From: EB88 sp965199135
Lineage (GTDB): Bacteria; Acidobacteriota; Terriglobia; Terriglobales; Acidobacteriaceae
Reading direction: 5' to 3'
Length of the DNA: 64,000 nt
Assembly (NCBI GenBank): GCA_965199135.1
Contig: OZ240685.1
Coordinates: 1,550,001-1,614,000, forward strand
Position numbers and translations under genes: made by a program. The notes under the pieces are model-generated. The model searched no databases and was not told the DNA's origin. It was given only the letters and a program-made list of their open reading frames with translations. This document shows, one piece after another, positions 17,570 to 26,617 of this stretch (positions are counted from its first letter, which is position 1; each line of letters starts with the position of its first letter).

Positions 17570-18001
17570 ATGGCGGACCCCAAGCAGTTCGAACAGAACC
17601 GGCTCAAGATCCGGGTGGTCACCCCGGAGCGCATCCTGGTCGACACTAACGCGACCTCGGTGACGCTTCCGGGCGAGACCGGCGTGCTTGAAGCGTTGCC
17701 GGGCGCGGCGCCGCTGTTGACCGCGATCGGTGCGGGGGATCTCCTGATCACCGGCGGCGACGCGGGTGGCGAGCAGCGGTTCGTGGTGGCGCGTGGCTTC
17801 GCCGAGATCCTGCCAGACCGGGTGACGGTGCTGGTCGAGTATGCCGAGGAGCCGGACAAGGTTGACAAGGCAGCCGCCGAGCAGCAGCTGAAGGATGGCC
17901 AGAAGCAGGTGTCCGATGCTGGGGATGACCCGCAGCGGTACGCAGCGGCACGCCTGACGGTGCTGGAAGCCGAGGCCAAGCTGGGCCGTTCCGGGTCGTA
18001 G
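17570..18001 (+). CDS. atpC: ATP synthase F1 subunit epsilon
   Basis: 143 residues: an N-terminal beta-sandwich (IRVVTPERILVDTNATSVTLPGETG, read as two halves) and a C-terminal helical hairpin ending RLTVLEAEAKL. A GGDAGGEQRFVVARGFAEILPD segment replaces the usual GG-x-v-x-v-x-GGFaEv. Last gene of the operon, followed by a strong terminator. Confidence 0.92.
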   Translation: MADPKQFEQNRLKIRVVTPERILVDTNATSVTLPGETGVLEALPGAAPLLTAIGAGDLLITGGDAGGEQRFVVARGFAEILPDRVTVLVEYAEEPDKVDKAAAEQQLKDGQKQVSDAGDDPQRYAAARLTVLEAEAKLGRSGS

Positions 18002-18027
18002 CTCCCGGCGGCTCACAGTTGATGGAA

Positions 18028-18063
18028 GCGGGTGGAGAGAGACTCTCCACCCGCTTTTCTTTT
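18028..18063 (+). terminator. Rho-independent terminator of the ATP synthase operon
   Basis: A perfect 12-bp stem GCGGGTGGAGAG (18028-18039) / CTCTCCACCCGC (18043-18054) with a 3-base loop, followed by TTTTCTTTT. Confidence 0.97.
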
Positions 18064-18391
18064 CGCAGCCCCGGCCCCGCTTCGCCGGCAGGCCGCGCAG
18101 CCGGGTGCTCCTGCTTGGGGCTCGGTGGTGTGTGCCGGGTTGCTGCGTTGCGCGGCATCCGCTGCTGGATGGGGCTTGTCCCGCTGGCTATCCGCGGCTC
18201 CCGGCAGATGCAGCGGCGACGGAGCTGATCCCGGTCCGCAGGGCCACCCAGTGCGGAGCTTCTCGTGACAGCTGCTGGAGCATTCCCCAACCGGGAATAG
18301 CCGGCGCGCCGGTCCTGAAGTGACGATGGATTGCTGAAACACCAACCGGGAAGCGAGCCAGGGGAGTGGGACCGGATGTAGGATAGCCCTC
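18064..18391. other. Intergenic region before PP2C gene
   Basis: About 330 GC-rich bases after the atp terminator. It must hold the promoter of the PP2C gene; I cannot place the boxes. No RNA gene or repeat is recognisable. Confidence 0.5.
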
Positions 18392-19126
18392 GTGTCGCTT
18401 GTGCTCCAATCCGCCGTGGCTGCCGGCAGTGTGCCGGGCCGGATTCGGTCGACCAACCAGGACAGCTGGAGCTACTCGCTCGAGGCCGGCGTCTTTGTGG
18501 TGTGTGACGGGATGGGTGGCACTGCTGGCGGGGAGGTGGCAAGCCAGACTGCGGTCGAGGCCTTCCTCGAGTCGCTGGTAGGGGTCGAGGCCGAGGACCG
18601 GACCGTGAAAATGATCACCCAGGCGGTGTGTGCGGCGAATCGCCGGGTGCATGCCCGTGGTGTGCAGGACCGGGCGCTCCGCGGCATGGGCACGACCCTC
18701 GTGGCGCTCGCTTCGATCAGCGACCAGGCAGTCGCGGTGGTGCATGTAGGCGACAGCCGCTGCTACCGGCTGCGCGGCGGGGAGCTGTGTCGCTGTACCG
18801 AGGACCATTCGCTGGTCGCCGAGCAGCTGCGGATGGGCATCCTCAACGAGGAGCAGGCAGAGCGTTCCCCGATGCGCCATGTGATCACGCGCGCCGTGGG
18901 CACCCGGCGTTCGGTGTTGCCCGAGGTCCAGGCGCTGGGTGCCGAGCCCGGAGACCTGTTTCTGCTCTGCTCGGATGGGCTGACCCGCGAGCTGGGAGAT
19001 GTGGCAATTGAGCAGATCCTGCGCCGCCAGGAAAGCCTGGCCAGCCGCAAGGAGTCGCTGCTTCGAGCAGCCAACGAGGCTGGTGGCCGGGATAACATCA
19101 CGGTGCTGCTTCTCGAAATCGTCTAG
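18392..19126 (+). CDS. PP2C-type Ser/Thr protein phosphatase (Stp/PrpC-like)
   Basis: 244 residues from GTG 18392, with agga eight bases upstream. It removes phosphate from Ser/Thr on proteins and usually counters a Hanks-type kinase. All PPM metal motifs are present: STNQDSW, VVCDGMGG (two metals), HVGDSRCYRL, TEDHSLV, LLCSDGLT, GRDNITVLLLE. No membrane span, so cytosolic. No kinase gene is adjacent, so the partner is elsewhere. The next gene begins 124 bases later. Confidence 0.93.
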   Translation: MSLVLQSAVAAGSVPGRIRSTNQDSWSYSLEAGVFVVCDGMGGTAGGEVASQTAVEAFLESLVGVEAEDRTVKMITQAVCAANRRVHARGVQDRALRGMGTTLVALASISDQAVAVVHVGDSRCYRLRGGELCRCTEDHSLVAEQLRMGILNEEQAERSPMRHVITRAVGTRRSVLPEVQALGAEPGDLFLLCSDGLTRELGDVAIEQILRRQESLASRKESLLRAANEAGGRDNITVLLLEIV

Positions 19127-19250
19127 CTGAACGCTCCGCGTGTGCATCGTTTTGACGGCTCCAAGCGCCGCTGACAGGAAGCATGCCCGGAACCAAGCCA
19201 GCCACCCACTCTTCGCGGACCGCGGCGATCGGGTGGCGTATCGTGAAGCA

Positions 19251-20270
19251 ATGGTGAGAATGACAGTGCTCGCAAGTGGCTCCCGGGGCAATTGCACGGT
19301 CGTCACAGGTGGGCGCACCTCGGTGCTGGTCGATGCAGGGGTCAGCTGCCGGGAGATCTTGAAGCGGATGGCTGAGGCCGGGGAAGACCCGCGCTCCCTC
19401 GACGCCATTCTCGTGACCCACGAACACCAGGACCATGTGCAGGGGCTCTCGGTACTGGCCCGCAAGCTTGGAATCCCGGTGTACTTCACCGAGGCGACCC
19501 ACCGGGCCTGGATGCGATGGATGACCCCGCAGCGCCGGATGACCTATGCCGACTGGCTTGCTGCCCGCAAGGCCGAAGCGCAGCAAAAGGCCGAGGACGC
19601 TGCGCGGGCTCAGCAGGCGCCCGATGCGGAGACCGCGAATCCCTTCTATCGCGAGGCCGGGCTGGCTGAATGTGCAGCAGAACAGGCCCAGTTTGCCGCG
19701 GAACAGGAAGCGGTTCAGGAAGCTGGGCAGGAAGCAGAGCCTCTGCGCCTGCCAACCGACCCATGTGCACTGCCTGGCGTCGAGTATTTCCGCGCCGGCA
19801 AGGCCTTCTCGATCGGCGACCTGACGATCACCGCGTTCACAATCCCGCATGACGCCACTGACCCGGTCGGGTTCGTGCTCGAGGGGGAAGGCGTCAGGAT
19901 CGGTCTCGCGACCGATCTGGGCTACATGCCTGCCAATGTATCGCAGCAGCTCCGCCGGTGTGATGTGGTGATGCTCGAGTCGAACCACGACCTTGACATG
20001 CTTCGGGATGGGCCGTACCCCTGGTCGGTGAAGCAGCGGGTGTTGTCACGGGTAGGTCACCTGTCGAATGCGGCAGCGGCCGAGTTCCTTGAGAAGGGTT
20101 ATGACGGGCAGGCTGCCTACGTGGTGCTGGCTCATCTTTCCGAGAGCAACAACATGCCGGAGCTGGCGCGGGTGGCTGCAGAGTGGGCCTTGCGGGACCG
20201 GATGAACCTGCTGGCCAACAAGCTCGTGGTGGCGCAGCAGCATGTGCCCACCGAGTCGATTTGCCTGTAG
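19251..20270 (+). CDS. MBL-fold metallohydrolase, WalJ/YycJ-like, with insertion
   Basis: 339 residues from ATG 19251 (ATG 19260 is equally possible; both have weak RBS). The start MTVLASGSRGNCTVV is the YycJ family opening. THEHQDHVQGL gives the H-x-H-x-D-H zinc motif, and later FTIPHDATDPVGFVL and GLATDLGYM match the family. WalJ relatives are about 260 residues and act as nucleases or cell-wall-linked regulators. The extra length is a charged Ala/Glu/Gln-rich insertion at about residues 90-178 (WLAARKAEAQQKAEDAA and on) between the metal site and the second half. It is probably a helical or disordered arm. Confidence 0.85.
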   Translation: MVRMTVLASGSRGNCTVVTGGRTSVLVDAGVSCREILKRMAEAGEDPRSLDAILVTHEHQDHVQGLSVLARKLGIPVYFTEATHRAWMRWMTPQRRMTYADWLAARKAEAQQKAEDAARAQQAPDAETANPFYREAGLAECAAEQAQFAAEQEAVQEAGQEAEPLRLPTDPCALPGVEYFRAGKAFSIGDLTITAFTIPHDATDPVGFVLEGEGVRIGLATDLGYMPANVSQQLRRCDVVMLESNHDLDMLRDGPYPWSVKQRVLSRVGHLSNAAAAEFLEKGYDGQAAYVVLAHLSESNNMPELARVAAEWALRDRMNLLANKLVVAQQHVPTESICL

Positions 20271-20480
20271 CAAGCGATCGGCGCAGACCCGCAGTTCGCT
20301 ATTTATGACGTGGAACGCCTAAGATAGGGAGACGGTCGGCCATCGCCGGCCCTTCCAGGCAGAGCCTGTGCGCTCCCTGGCACCTTTGGCGTGAGCCGGC
20401 CCGCAGAAGGTGTTCCGCATTGAATCAGAAATTTGGACACTCCGGATACCCGGGAGCATCGAAACAGAATAGGGGTGAGC

Positions 20481-20918
20481 ATGAATAAATGTAGCGATCC
20501 CGTTGTGGGCGACATTCTCTCGTCCTGGCGTTATGACATCTCGGGTTCTTCTCCGGCGGTGCGTGGTGACCTGGAAGAGCACTTCCGCGACTGCCGGCAG
20601 TGCCGCACGCGGCAGCGCCTCCATCGCACCATCGACGTCACGCTGATCGGTCTGGCTACGCTGTCGATCCTGGCGTTTCTGCTGGCGATTGCAGTGATCC
20701 ATCACCTTGAGCCGCTGCGCACCTGGGCAATCGCGCTGCATCTGCGACAGATCAACTTTGCCCTGACCCTCCAGGACATGGCCATCGCCGGCCTCCTGGT
20801 CTCGATCTTTCTGTGGCTCCTGATCGCGGTGGTCACCCCGGCGCCGACCTTTCTCAGCGAAGTCGCGATGGCGCAGGCCCGTGAGATTCGCAACCGGACG
20901 CCCCGCAAAATCGCCTGA
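20481..20918 (+). CDS. Small two-span membrane protein with zinc-finger-like N-terminus
   Basis: 145 residues from ATG 20481 (RBS ggggtgag). The N-terminus carries LEEHFRDCRQCRTRQ, the H-x3-C-x2-C pattern of the zf-HC2 domain found in anti-sigma factors. Two hydrophobic spans follow (about 57-74 and 100-122). The C-terminus is cytoplasmic and basic. The pattern suggests a redox- or zinc-type anti-sigma-like protein, but no sigma factor gene is adjacent, so the role is unproven. A terminator follows 25 bases after the stop. Confidence 0.65.
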   Translation: MNKCSDPVVGDILSSWRYDISGSSPAVRGDLEEHFRDCRQCRTRQRLHRTIDVTLIGLATLSILAFLLAIAVIHHLEPLRTWAIALHLRQINFALTLQDMAIAGLLVSIFLWLLIAVVTPAPTFLSEVAMAQAREIRNRTPRKIA

Positions 20919-20943
20919 CCCGGTTCGAAGCGGTCTGACTCCG

Positions 20944-20970
20944 AGCCTCGCCGATGCGGGGCTTTTTCTT
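20944..20970 (+). terminator. Rho-independent terminator
   Basis: Stem AGCCTCGC (20944-20951) / GCGGGGCT (20956-20963) with one G-T wobble and a CGAT loop, followed by TTTTTCTT. It serves the plus-strand membrane protein gene and lies directly next to the stop of convergent pyrD. Confidence 0.85.
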
Positions 20971-20972
20971 GT

Positions 20973-22025
20973 CTATGTCCTGGTGCCTGCGACCGGCTTC
21001 TCCGCCGAGGGAGCGTCGGCTGCGCGGCTGCCCGGCGTCTTGCCCAGCTCCGGTATCGAGGGCGCGCCATCGGGCAGACTCGAGACCATGCCTGGTGCGG
21101 GCACAGCCGCAGGGGAGTGGACGGAGAACGATCCGGTGAGGCTCTGAACCGCGGTGACGCCATTGCGGGAGCACCAGTGTTCGAGCTCTTCGGCAACATG
21201 CTCGACTGCGCGGGGATCGGCGTAGGAGGCAGTCCCGACCTGCACCGCCGAGGCGCCCGCCATCAGGAACTCGACTGCGTCTTCACCGGTCTGGATGCCG
21301 CCGACGCCCAGGATCGGGATCTTCACGGCCTGGGCCGCCTCCCAGACCATGCGCAGCGCGATCGGCTTGATCGCGGGGCCGGAGAGTCCCCCGGTGACGT
21401 TCGCAATCTTTGGCTTGCGGGTCTTGATGTCGATCGCAAGGGAAAGAAAGGTGTTCACGAGGGTGAGGCCGTCGGCGCCTGCTTCCTCGGCGACCCTGGC
21501 CATGGCTGCAATCGAGGTCACGTTCGGCGAGAGCTTGATGAAGACAGGCCGGTGGCTCAGGGCCCTGGTCTTCTTGACCAGTTCTGCGAGCAGTGTCGCA
21601 TCGGCGCCGAAGACCATGCCGCCATGCTTCGTGTTGGGGCAGGAGGCATTGATCTCATAGGCAGCGATGCCGTCCGCAGCGTTCAGGACACGGATGACCG
21701 CAAGGTAGTCCTCGACTTCGTAGCCGAAGACATTCGCGAAGATGGCGCATGGTGGCGGGTTGTGGCTGAAGGCCTGGAGCTTGGTCGACACGTAGCTGTC
21801 GACGCCGACGTTCTGGAGCCCGATGGCATTGATCATGCCTGCCGAGGTCTCGATCATGCGGGGTGCGGCATTGCCCGCCATCGGCTGCGGCGAGAGGCCC
21901 TTGGTGACAAAGCCGCCGATCCGGTCGAGCGCGACGATGTCTTCAAACTCGACGCCGTAGCCGAAGGTGCCGCTGGCGGCGAGCACCGGTGTCTGGAGTG
22001 CAATCCCTGCGACGCGTACGTGCAT
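20973..22025 (-). CDS. pyrD: Dihydroorotate dehydrogenase, class 1B
   Basis: 350 residues from ATG 22025, eight bases after the stop of the upstream phosphatase gene. It oxidises dihydroorotate to orotate in pyrimidine synthesis. Typical motifs are ASGTFGYGVEFED, GGFVTKGLSPQP (FMN phosphate site), YEINASCPNTKHGG (catalytic Cys, class 1 type), FIKLSPNV, GGLSGPAIKPIALR and GVGGIQTGEDA. The class 1B enzyme normally pairs with PyrK, which is not in this window. About 45 residues at the C-terminus (after SLTGSF) are a Pro/Ala/Ser-rich extension with no known role. Confidence 0.93.
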   Translation of the reverse strand: MHVRVAGIALQTPVLAASGTFGYGVEFEDIVALDRIGGFVTKGLSPQPMAGNAAPRMIETSAGMINAIGLQNVGVDSYVSTKLQAFSHNPPPCAIFANVFGYEVEDYLAVIRVLNAADGIAAYEINASCPNTKHGGMVFGADATLLAELVKKTRALSHRPVFIKLSPNVTSIAAMARVAEEAGADGLTLVNTFLSLAIDIKTRKPKIANVTGGLSGPAIKPIALRMVWEAAQAVKIPILGVGGIQTGEDAVEFLMAGASAVQVGTASYADPRAVEHVAEELEHWCSRNGVTAVQSLTGSFSVHSPAAVPAPGMVSSLPDGAPSIPELGKTPGSRAADAPSAEKPVAGTRT

Positions 22026-22033
22026 GTTGGGCT

Positions 22034-24034
22034 TCACGGTCTGGGTTGCTCCGTGGCTGCCGGCTTTGCCGGCATTGCGGTGGTGTCGCCGGAAGCCTCG
22101 GCGGTCGCGTGTACAGACCGGCGGGTCCGGCCGTGGCGTACGGGAACAGGTGCCTTGGGATACTGGAAGTCGCCAGCCGGCTTCAAGGCTTCGGTGAGCA
22201 CTGCGCCGATCGAGGAGGAGGGCTGGTTCACGCCGAGCACCGAGGCGAGCGTTGCTGCAAGATCGACCGGCTGGACACGCCCGCGGTAGGTGCCGGGGGT
22301 GAATGGCGCTCCATAGAAGCCGAGCGGTACGTGGCGGTCGTAGGAGTAGGGCGAGAAGTGCGTCGTCCCGCCATTGCCGTAGCCCTCCATCTGGAAAGCG
22401 ATGGGAAAGACCGCGACGTACCACCCCCCATTCGGGCTATAGCTGTGGGCCATCAGCTGGCCGAACTCGGTTGGTGGAACCTGCCCCGCGGCGAGCTGCT
22501 CACGCGTGTAGGAGCGGAAGAGCTCCGGAGTCGGCGTGACCCGGGTCGGGGGCGCAGCCGGCTGGTCAGCCGCTGCTGCTGTTGCCGGGGGGGCGGTCGT
22601 GTCGGTCGTGCCGACCGGTGGGGTCATCGCTGTCTTCTTGGCCGCGGCGGCCGCAGCGGCTTTTGCGGCGTCGTTGGCCTGGGCATCGAGGGCGGTGAAC
22701 GCGGGGGCGACTGCTGCCTGCACAGCGTCTTCGGCCTCCTGCTCGTTGATGCCGGCACGCTCAAACGAGGGGCGGTTCAGCGAGAGGTAGGGCAGCTCGC
22801 CGTGGAGCAGGACATAGTTGACGTTCTCACCCGGGGAGAACTTCGCGTTCATGGCGACGTTGAGGTCGGCAACCAGCTTGTCGGAGGAGACGTAGCTGCC
22901 CTGGAGGCCCAGTGCAGCGGAGACAGCAGGGGTCGGGGCGATGCCGTGGTCGGCGGTGAGCGCGACCACAACGTTGGCAAGGCCGCCGGGCACGTGGGTA
23001 TCGAGCCAGGAGAAGAAACTGTCGAGATCTGCGTCAAGCCCGAGCACCATGGTGTGTTCCTCGGGCGAGTCGGGACCATAGTGGTGGCCCTCGATATCGT
23101 TCGGCGAGAGCGAGAGCGCGAGCATGTCTGTCGTGGGGTGGGCGCCCAGCTGCTCGCCGGTGATCAGGGCCTCGGCGAAGTTGATCTCGTAGGTGTTGGC
23201 GGCATTGGTCACGCCGACCTGGGAGTAAAAGCTGGTGAGGTTCGTGACGCCTGCCTCGGTAGCCGCGGCCTGGATCGCTGGGCCGTTGTCAAAGTCGATC
23301 GCCCACTGTGGCAGCGCGGTCATGTAGTAGGAGGAGGTCACAAACTGGCCGCTCGTGGCGTCGATCCAGAACGCGCCATTCGCGGCCGCGCCCGCGGGCA
23401 GGATCGCGGCACGGTCCTTGAGCGATACGCCATAGACCCGCGACGCGCCACCGGTGGCGAGGCGGAGTTCATCGCCGATGGTGGAGGCGAGCAGGTTGCG
23501 TGGGGACGCACCCAGCACAGGCTGCTTGCCGTCCGTTGGAGCGGCCGGGGTGGCCGTGGTTGCGGCGGCGTTGGCCTCTTCCTGCTGCACGGCGGTAGGA
23601 GTGGCGCCGGCGGGGGTGTTTGGCTGGGCTGCCGTCTGGGCTGCCGTCTGGGCGCTGACAAGCGTGTAGCGATCGTCTTCGACCGAGGTGATGGGCCGCT
23701 GCTTGTTGCGGGCGAGGTCCCACCACTCATTCGAGTTGATGCCGTGCCCATCGGTGTAGGCGCCGGTGCCGATCGTGGCGTGGCCGGGAGCGGTCTTGGT
23801 GTTGGCGTAGCCGTAGTAGCAATCGGGAAAGTACGCGCCATGATCGAGCAGAAGCCGAAAGCCACGGCCCTTGAACTCGGAGCGGAAGCGCTGGAGGTAG
23901 TCTGCGCGGAACTGATCGATCACAAGGATCACTACGAGCTTGGGGCGCCCGTCGTAGGCGGCGGCATGTGCCTCAGGGATCGCGGCCAGTGGCAGCGAGA
24001 GCGAAAGAAGCACAGACAGGAAGCGCTTGACCAT
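22034..24034 (-). CDS. Alkaline phosphatase family protein (PafA-like), exported
   Basis: 666 residues. The signal peptide covers residues 1-24 (LSVLLSLSLPLAAIPEAHA). VVILVIDQFRADYL gives the first metal Asp (about 40). ANTKTAPGHATIGTG supplies the Thr nucleophile (about 81), typical of the Ca-independent PafA phosphatases rather than the Ser type. SPNDIEGHHYGP and LTADHG hold further zinc ligands. Two low-complexity Ala/Thr/Pro inserts (about 125-170 and 450-515) and an Ala/Pro-rich C-terminus interrupt the fold, probably as linkers. Likely a periplasmic phosphomonoesterase that supplies phosphate. It lies 70 bases downstream of the S9 peptidase gene and just ahead of pyrD. Confidence 0.88.
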   Translation of the reverse strand: MVKRFLSVLLSLSLPLAAIPEAHAAAYDGRPKLVVILVIDQFRADYLQRFRSEFKGRGFRLLLDHGAYFPDCYYGYANTKTAPGHATIGTGAYTDGHGINSNEWWDLARNKQRPITSVEDDRYTLVSAQTAAQTAAQPNTPAGATPTAVQQEEANAAATTATPAAPTDGKQPVLGASPRNLLASTIGDELRLATGGASRVYGVSLKDRAAILPAGAAANGAFWIDATSGQFVTSSYYMTALPQWAIDFDNGPAIQAAATEAGVTNLTSFYSQVGVTNAANTYEINFAEALITGEQLGAHPTTDMLALSLSPNDIEGHHYGPDSPEEHTMVLGLDADLDSFFSWLDTHVPGGLANVVVALTADHGIAPTPAVSAALGLQGSYVSSDKLVADLNVAMNAKFSPGENVNYVLLHGELPYLSLNRPSFERAGINEQEAEDAVQAAVAPAFTALDAQANDAAKAAAAAAAKKTAMTPPVGTTDTTAPPATAAAADQPAAPPTRVTPTPELFRSYTREQLAAGQVPPTEFGQLMAHSYSPNGGWYVAVFPIAFQMEGYGNGGTTHFSPYSYDRHVPLGFYGAPFTPGTYRGRVQPVDLAATLASVLGVNQPSSSIGAVLTEALKPAGDFQYPKAPVPVRHGRTRRSVHATAEASGDTTAMPAKPAATEQPRP

Positions 24035-24103
24035 TCCTTGGGAAGACCTTTCGGCCGCACAGCGGCTTTCCCAATGGTACTTCGCGCGCGGCCAGTGCGG
24101 AGG

Positions 24104-26476
24104 CTACTCGGGGCGAGGCCCGGGTGGCACGTGTTCCTCAAGGTAGTGGGCGATCAGGGTGGTCAGGTGGGCGTCGGTTCCCGGACCCTCGTTGAGGTTG
24201 TGGGTGCGATTCGGATAGTCCATGAAGGTGAATGGTTTGCCCAGCTCGATGAGCCGGTCCACCAGTAACTCCGAGCCCTGGAAGTGGACATTGTCGTCGC
24301 CCGAGCCATGGATAAGCAGGAGATTGCCGCGAAGCCCAGCCGCAAAGTTGATCGCCGACCCGTCGTGATAGCCCTGCGGGTTGGCTTGCGGCGTCCCCAT
24401 GTACTTCTCCTGGTAGATCGTGTCATAGCGGCTCTGGTCCGGCACCGGCGCTTCGGCGATGCCGGTCGAGTAGAGACCGGGGTCCCGGAACATCAGGTTG
24501 AGCGTGTTGGTGGCGCCCCCGCTCGCGCCCCAGATCGCCATGCGTGAGAGGTCGATGTAGGCGTGCTCGCGTGCGAGCGCGCGAATGGCCGCGGCTTGCT
24601 GCCTCGTCGCCTCGACGTCGAGCGCCTTGTAGCCGACCTTGCGCCAGGCGCGGCCGAGCGGTGCCGGCGTGCCCTGGTTGTCGAAGGAGGCAACGATGTA
24701 GCCTTCATCGGCGAAGAGGCGGAAGTAGCTGCCCATCGCCCAGGAGTCCTGAACAGTCGTGGCTGCAGGCTCTCCGTACACCCACACAAGCACCGGGTAC
24801 TTCTTTGCAGGGTCAAAGTGGGGCGGCGTGACGAGGAGCGTTGGCAGTGCGAGGCCGTCCCCGATCGGGGTCCTGGAGAGTTGAGGGAAGCTCGCGCCAA
24901 GGAACTTCAGGTAGGCGAGTATGTCTTCATTGCTCCCCAGCATGCGGGCGCGGGTGTGCGAGGGAAGCTCCACAAGATCCGTCGCATAGGGCGTCGTGAC
25001 ATTGGACCAGGTGTGGATGGCCCAGTGGCTGCCCGGGGCGACCCCGTACTCATGGGTGCCAGGCTCGTTCTGCGGGGTCACGCGTTCGGGGGTGCCGGTG
25101 CCATCGAGCCGACTGCGGTAGAGGTAACTCTGCGTCGGGTCGCCCGGCGAGGCCATGAAGTAAAAGTAGCCGCCGCGCGTATCAACCTGGACGGCTGAGA
25201 TGACGTCTGCGTCGAAGTGGGTGATGAGGCGGAGCTTGCCGGTGGCGCGAGAGATCAGGTAGGCGTGCTTCCAGCCGTCGCGCTCCGAAAGCCACAGCAG
25301 GTCCGAGGGTTTGTTGTCGCTGCCAGCGACCCACTGGAGCGCATCCATCGGCTCGACCCAGGCGGCGTCGGTGTCTTCAAACAGAAGCCGCACCGCGCCC
25401 GTCGTGCCATCGGCGAGAAAGACCTTGTTGCTGTTCTGCTCGCGGTTGAGCTGTTCGAGCGCGAGCTCGTTGCCGCGGCCGACCCACTCGAAGCGCGCGA
25501 TGTAGTGGTTGGCCGGATCGCCGGGAAGCTCCATCCAACGAGTGGTTCCCTCGGCGACCGAGACGACGCCTGCGCGTACCGAGCTGTTGGTTGTTCCAGC
25601 GATCGGGTACTTGTACTGGTGGAGCACGGGGTAGAGCGCAACGGTGTCGTTGATCAGCGTGTAGGTGCCGACCGCGGCCTGGTTGAACTGGAGGTAGGCG
25701 ATCGAGCGCGAGTCCGGGCTCCAGCGAAAGGCGTCGCGCAGATCCAGCTCTTCCTCGGTGACCCAGTCGGTGGTCCCGTTGATGATGTCCGGGATCTCGG
25801 CCGCGGAGCCGTCGCGGGTGAGCTGGCGGATCGTGAAGCTGCCGAGGTCCTGCACGTAAAGGTTGTTGCTGTGCACGTAGCCGACAGAGTGGCCATCGGG
25901 TGAGAACTTGGCGAACATCAGCGTGGCCTCGGGCGCGTCGCCGCCGAGCTTGCGCAGCGCGCCATCTCCAAGCGCGAGCACCCAGTAGTCGCCGCGCGTG
26001 TTTCTGCGCCAGACCTTGTGAGAGTTCGTATAGATCAGGAGCTTCGTCTTGTCCGCAGACACTTTGTAGTCTTCTACCTCGAGCGGGGTCTTGCTTCCCA
26101 CGGGGATGAAGCGGCTGCCCGGCACCAAAACGCTGCGTTTGCCGGTGCCGGTGTCGTAGGAGACCAGGTCGACGAGCCTGGTTCCGTCTCTGCCCTTGTT
26201 CGGGGAGGTCTCAAGCACGGTGTAGTGCTCGCCCTCGCCCAGCCAGTGGCTCTCCGCGGGAAAGTGCAGGGAATGCCTGTCGTCGAGAAAGATCCTGTTG
26301 TAGTCCTGCCGGAACGTCGCCGAGGGGAGGCTCGCCTCCGTGGGGGTGGGGCAGGAGGCGGGTGGAGGTACCGCGACCCGGTCGGCTCCCTGGGCGCAAA
26401 GCGCAGGAGCAAGGATGGAAGCAAGGCAGAGGGAGGGCAAGTGCAGAAAGTGGAAGCGTGCCACCCGCGGAAACAT
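24104..26476 (-). CDS. Exported S9 family peptidase (dipeptidyl peptidase IV-like)
   Basis: 790 residues from ATG 26476. The open frame runs further upstream antisense to serS, but no start there is credible. The signal peptide (FLHLPSLCLASILAPALCAQ) is followed by a DPP4-type beta-propeller (residues about 60-520: FRWSPDSRSIAYLQFNQ, TDWVTEEEL with the Glu-Glu that anchors substrate N-termini). The C-terminal alpha/beta hydrolase has Ser in WGASGGATN, Asp in HGSGDDNVHFQ and His in NRTHNL. Most DPP4 relatives read GWSYGG around the serine; here it is GASGGA. Likely a periplasmic peptidase that trims X-Pro peptides, with altered specificity possible. Confidence 0.85.
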   Translation of the reverse strand: MFPRVARFHFLHLPSLCLASILAPALCAQGADRVAVPPPASCPTPTEASLPSATFRQDYNRIFLDDRHSLHFPAESHWLGEGEHYTVLETSPNKGRDGTRLVDLVSYDTGTGKRSVLVPGSRFIPVGSKTPLEVEDYKVSADKTKLLIYTNSHKVWRRNTRGDYWVLALGDGALRKLGGDAPEATLMFAKFSPDGHSVGYVHSNNLYVQDLGSFTIRQLTRDGSAAEIPDIINGTTDWVTEEELDLRDAFRWSPDSRSIAYLQFNQAAVGTYTLINDTVALYPVLHQYKYPIAGTTNSSVRAGVVSVAEGTTRWMELPGDPANHYIARFEWVGRGNELALEQLNREQNSNKVFLADGTTGAVRLLFEDTDAAWVEPMDALQWVAGSDNKPSDLLWLSERDGWKHAYLISRATGKLRLITHFDADVISAVQVDTRGGYFYFMASPGDPTQSYLYRSRLDGTGTPERVTPQNEPGTHEYGVAPGSHWAIHTWSNVTTPYATDLVELPSHTRARMLGSNEDILAYLKFLGASFPQLSRTPIGDGLALPTLLVTPPHFDPAKKYPVLVWVYGEPAATTVQDSWAMGSYFRLFADEGYIVASFDNQGTPAPLGRAWRKVGYKALDVEATRQQAAAIRALAREHAYIDLSRMAIWGASGGATNTLNLMFRDPGLYSTGIAEAPVPDQSRYDTIYQEKYMGTPQANPQGYHDGSAINFAAGLRGNLLLIHGSGDDNVHFQGSELLVDRLIELGKPFTFMDYPNRTHNLNEGPGTDAHLTTLIAHYLEEHVPPGPRPE

Positions 26477-26617
26477 TCGCTCACTGTAAATGCAAGTTCT
26501 CACGCACGTCTCCGCAAAAGCATACGAAATTGTGTGAATTCTGGCGGACGGAGCAAATCTGACCACTGCGACTGCCTGTCGTCGGTGGGGCGGAGTGACT
26601 TGTAAGATGGTGCCTGT

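Noticed and set aside
21989..24268. Open frame of over 700 codons antisense to the PafA-like phosphatase
   Set aside because: GC-rich shadow frame with a Gly/Arg/Val-biased composition and no motif; the true gene has a signal peptide and catalytic motifs.
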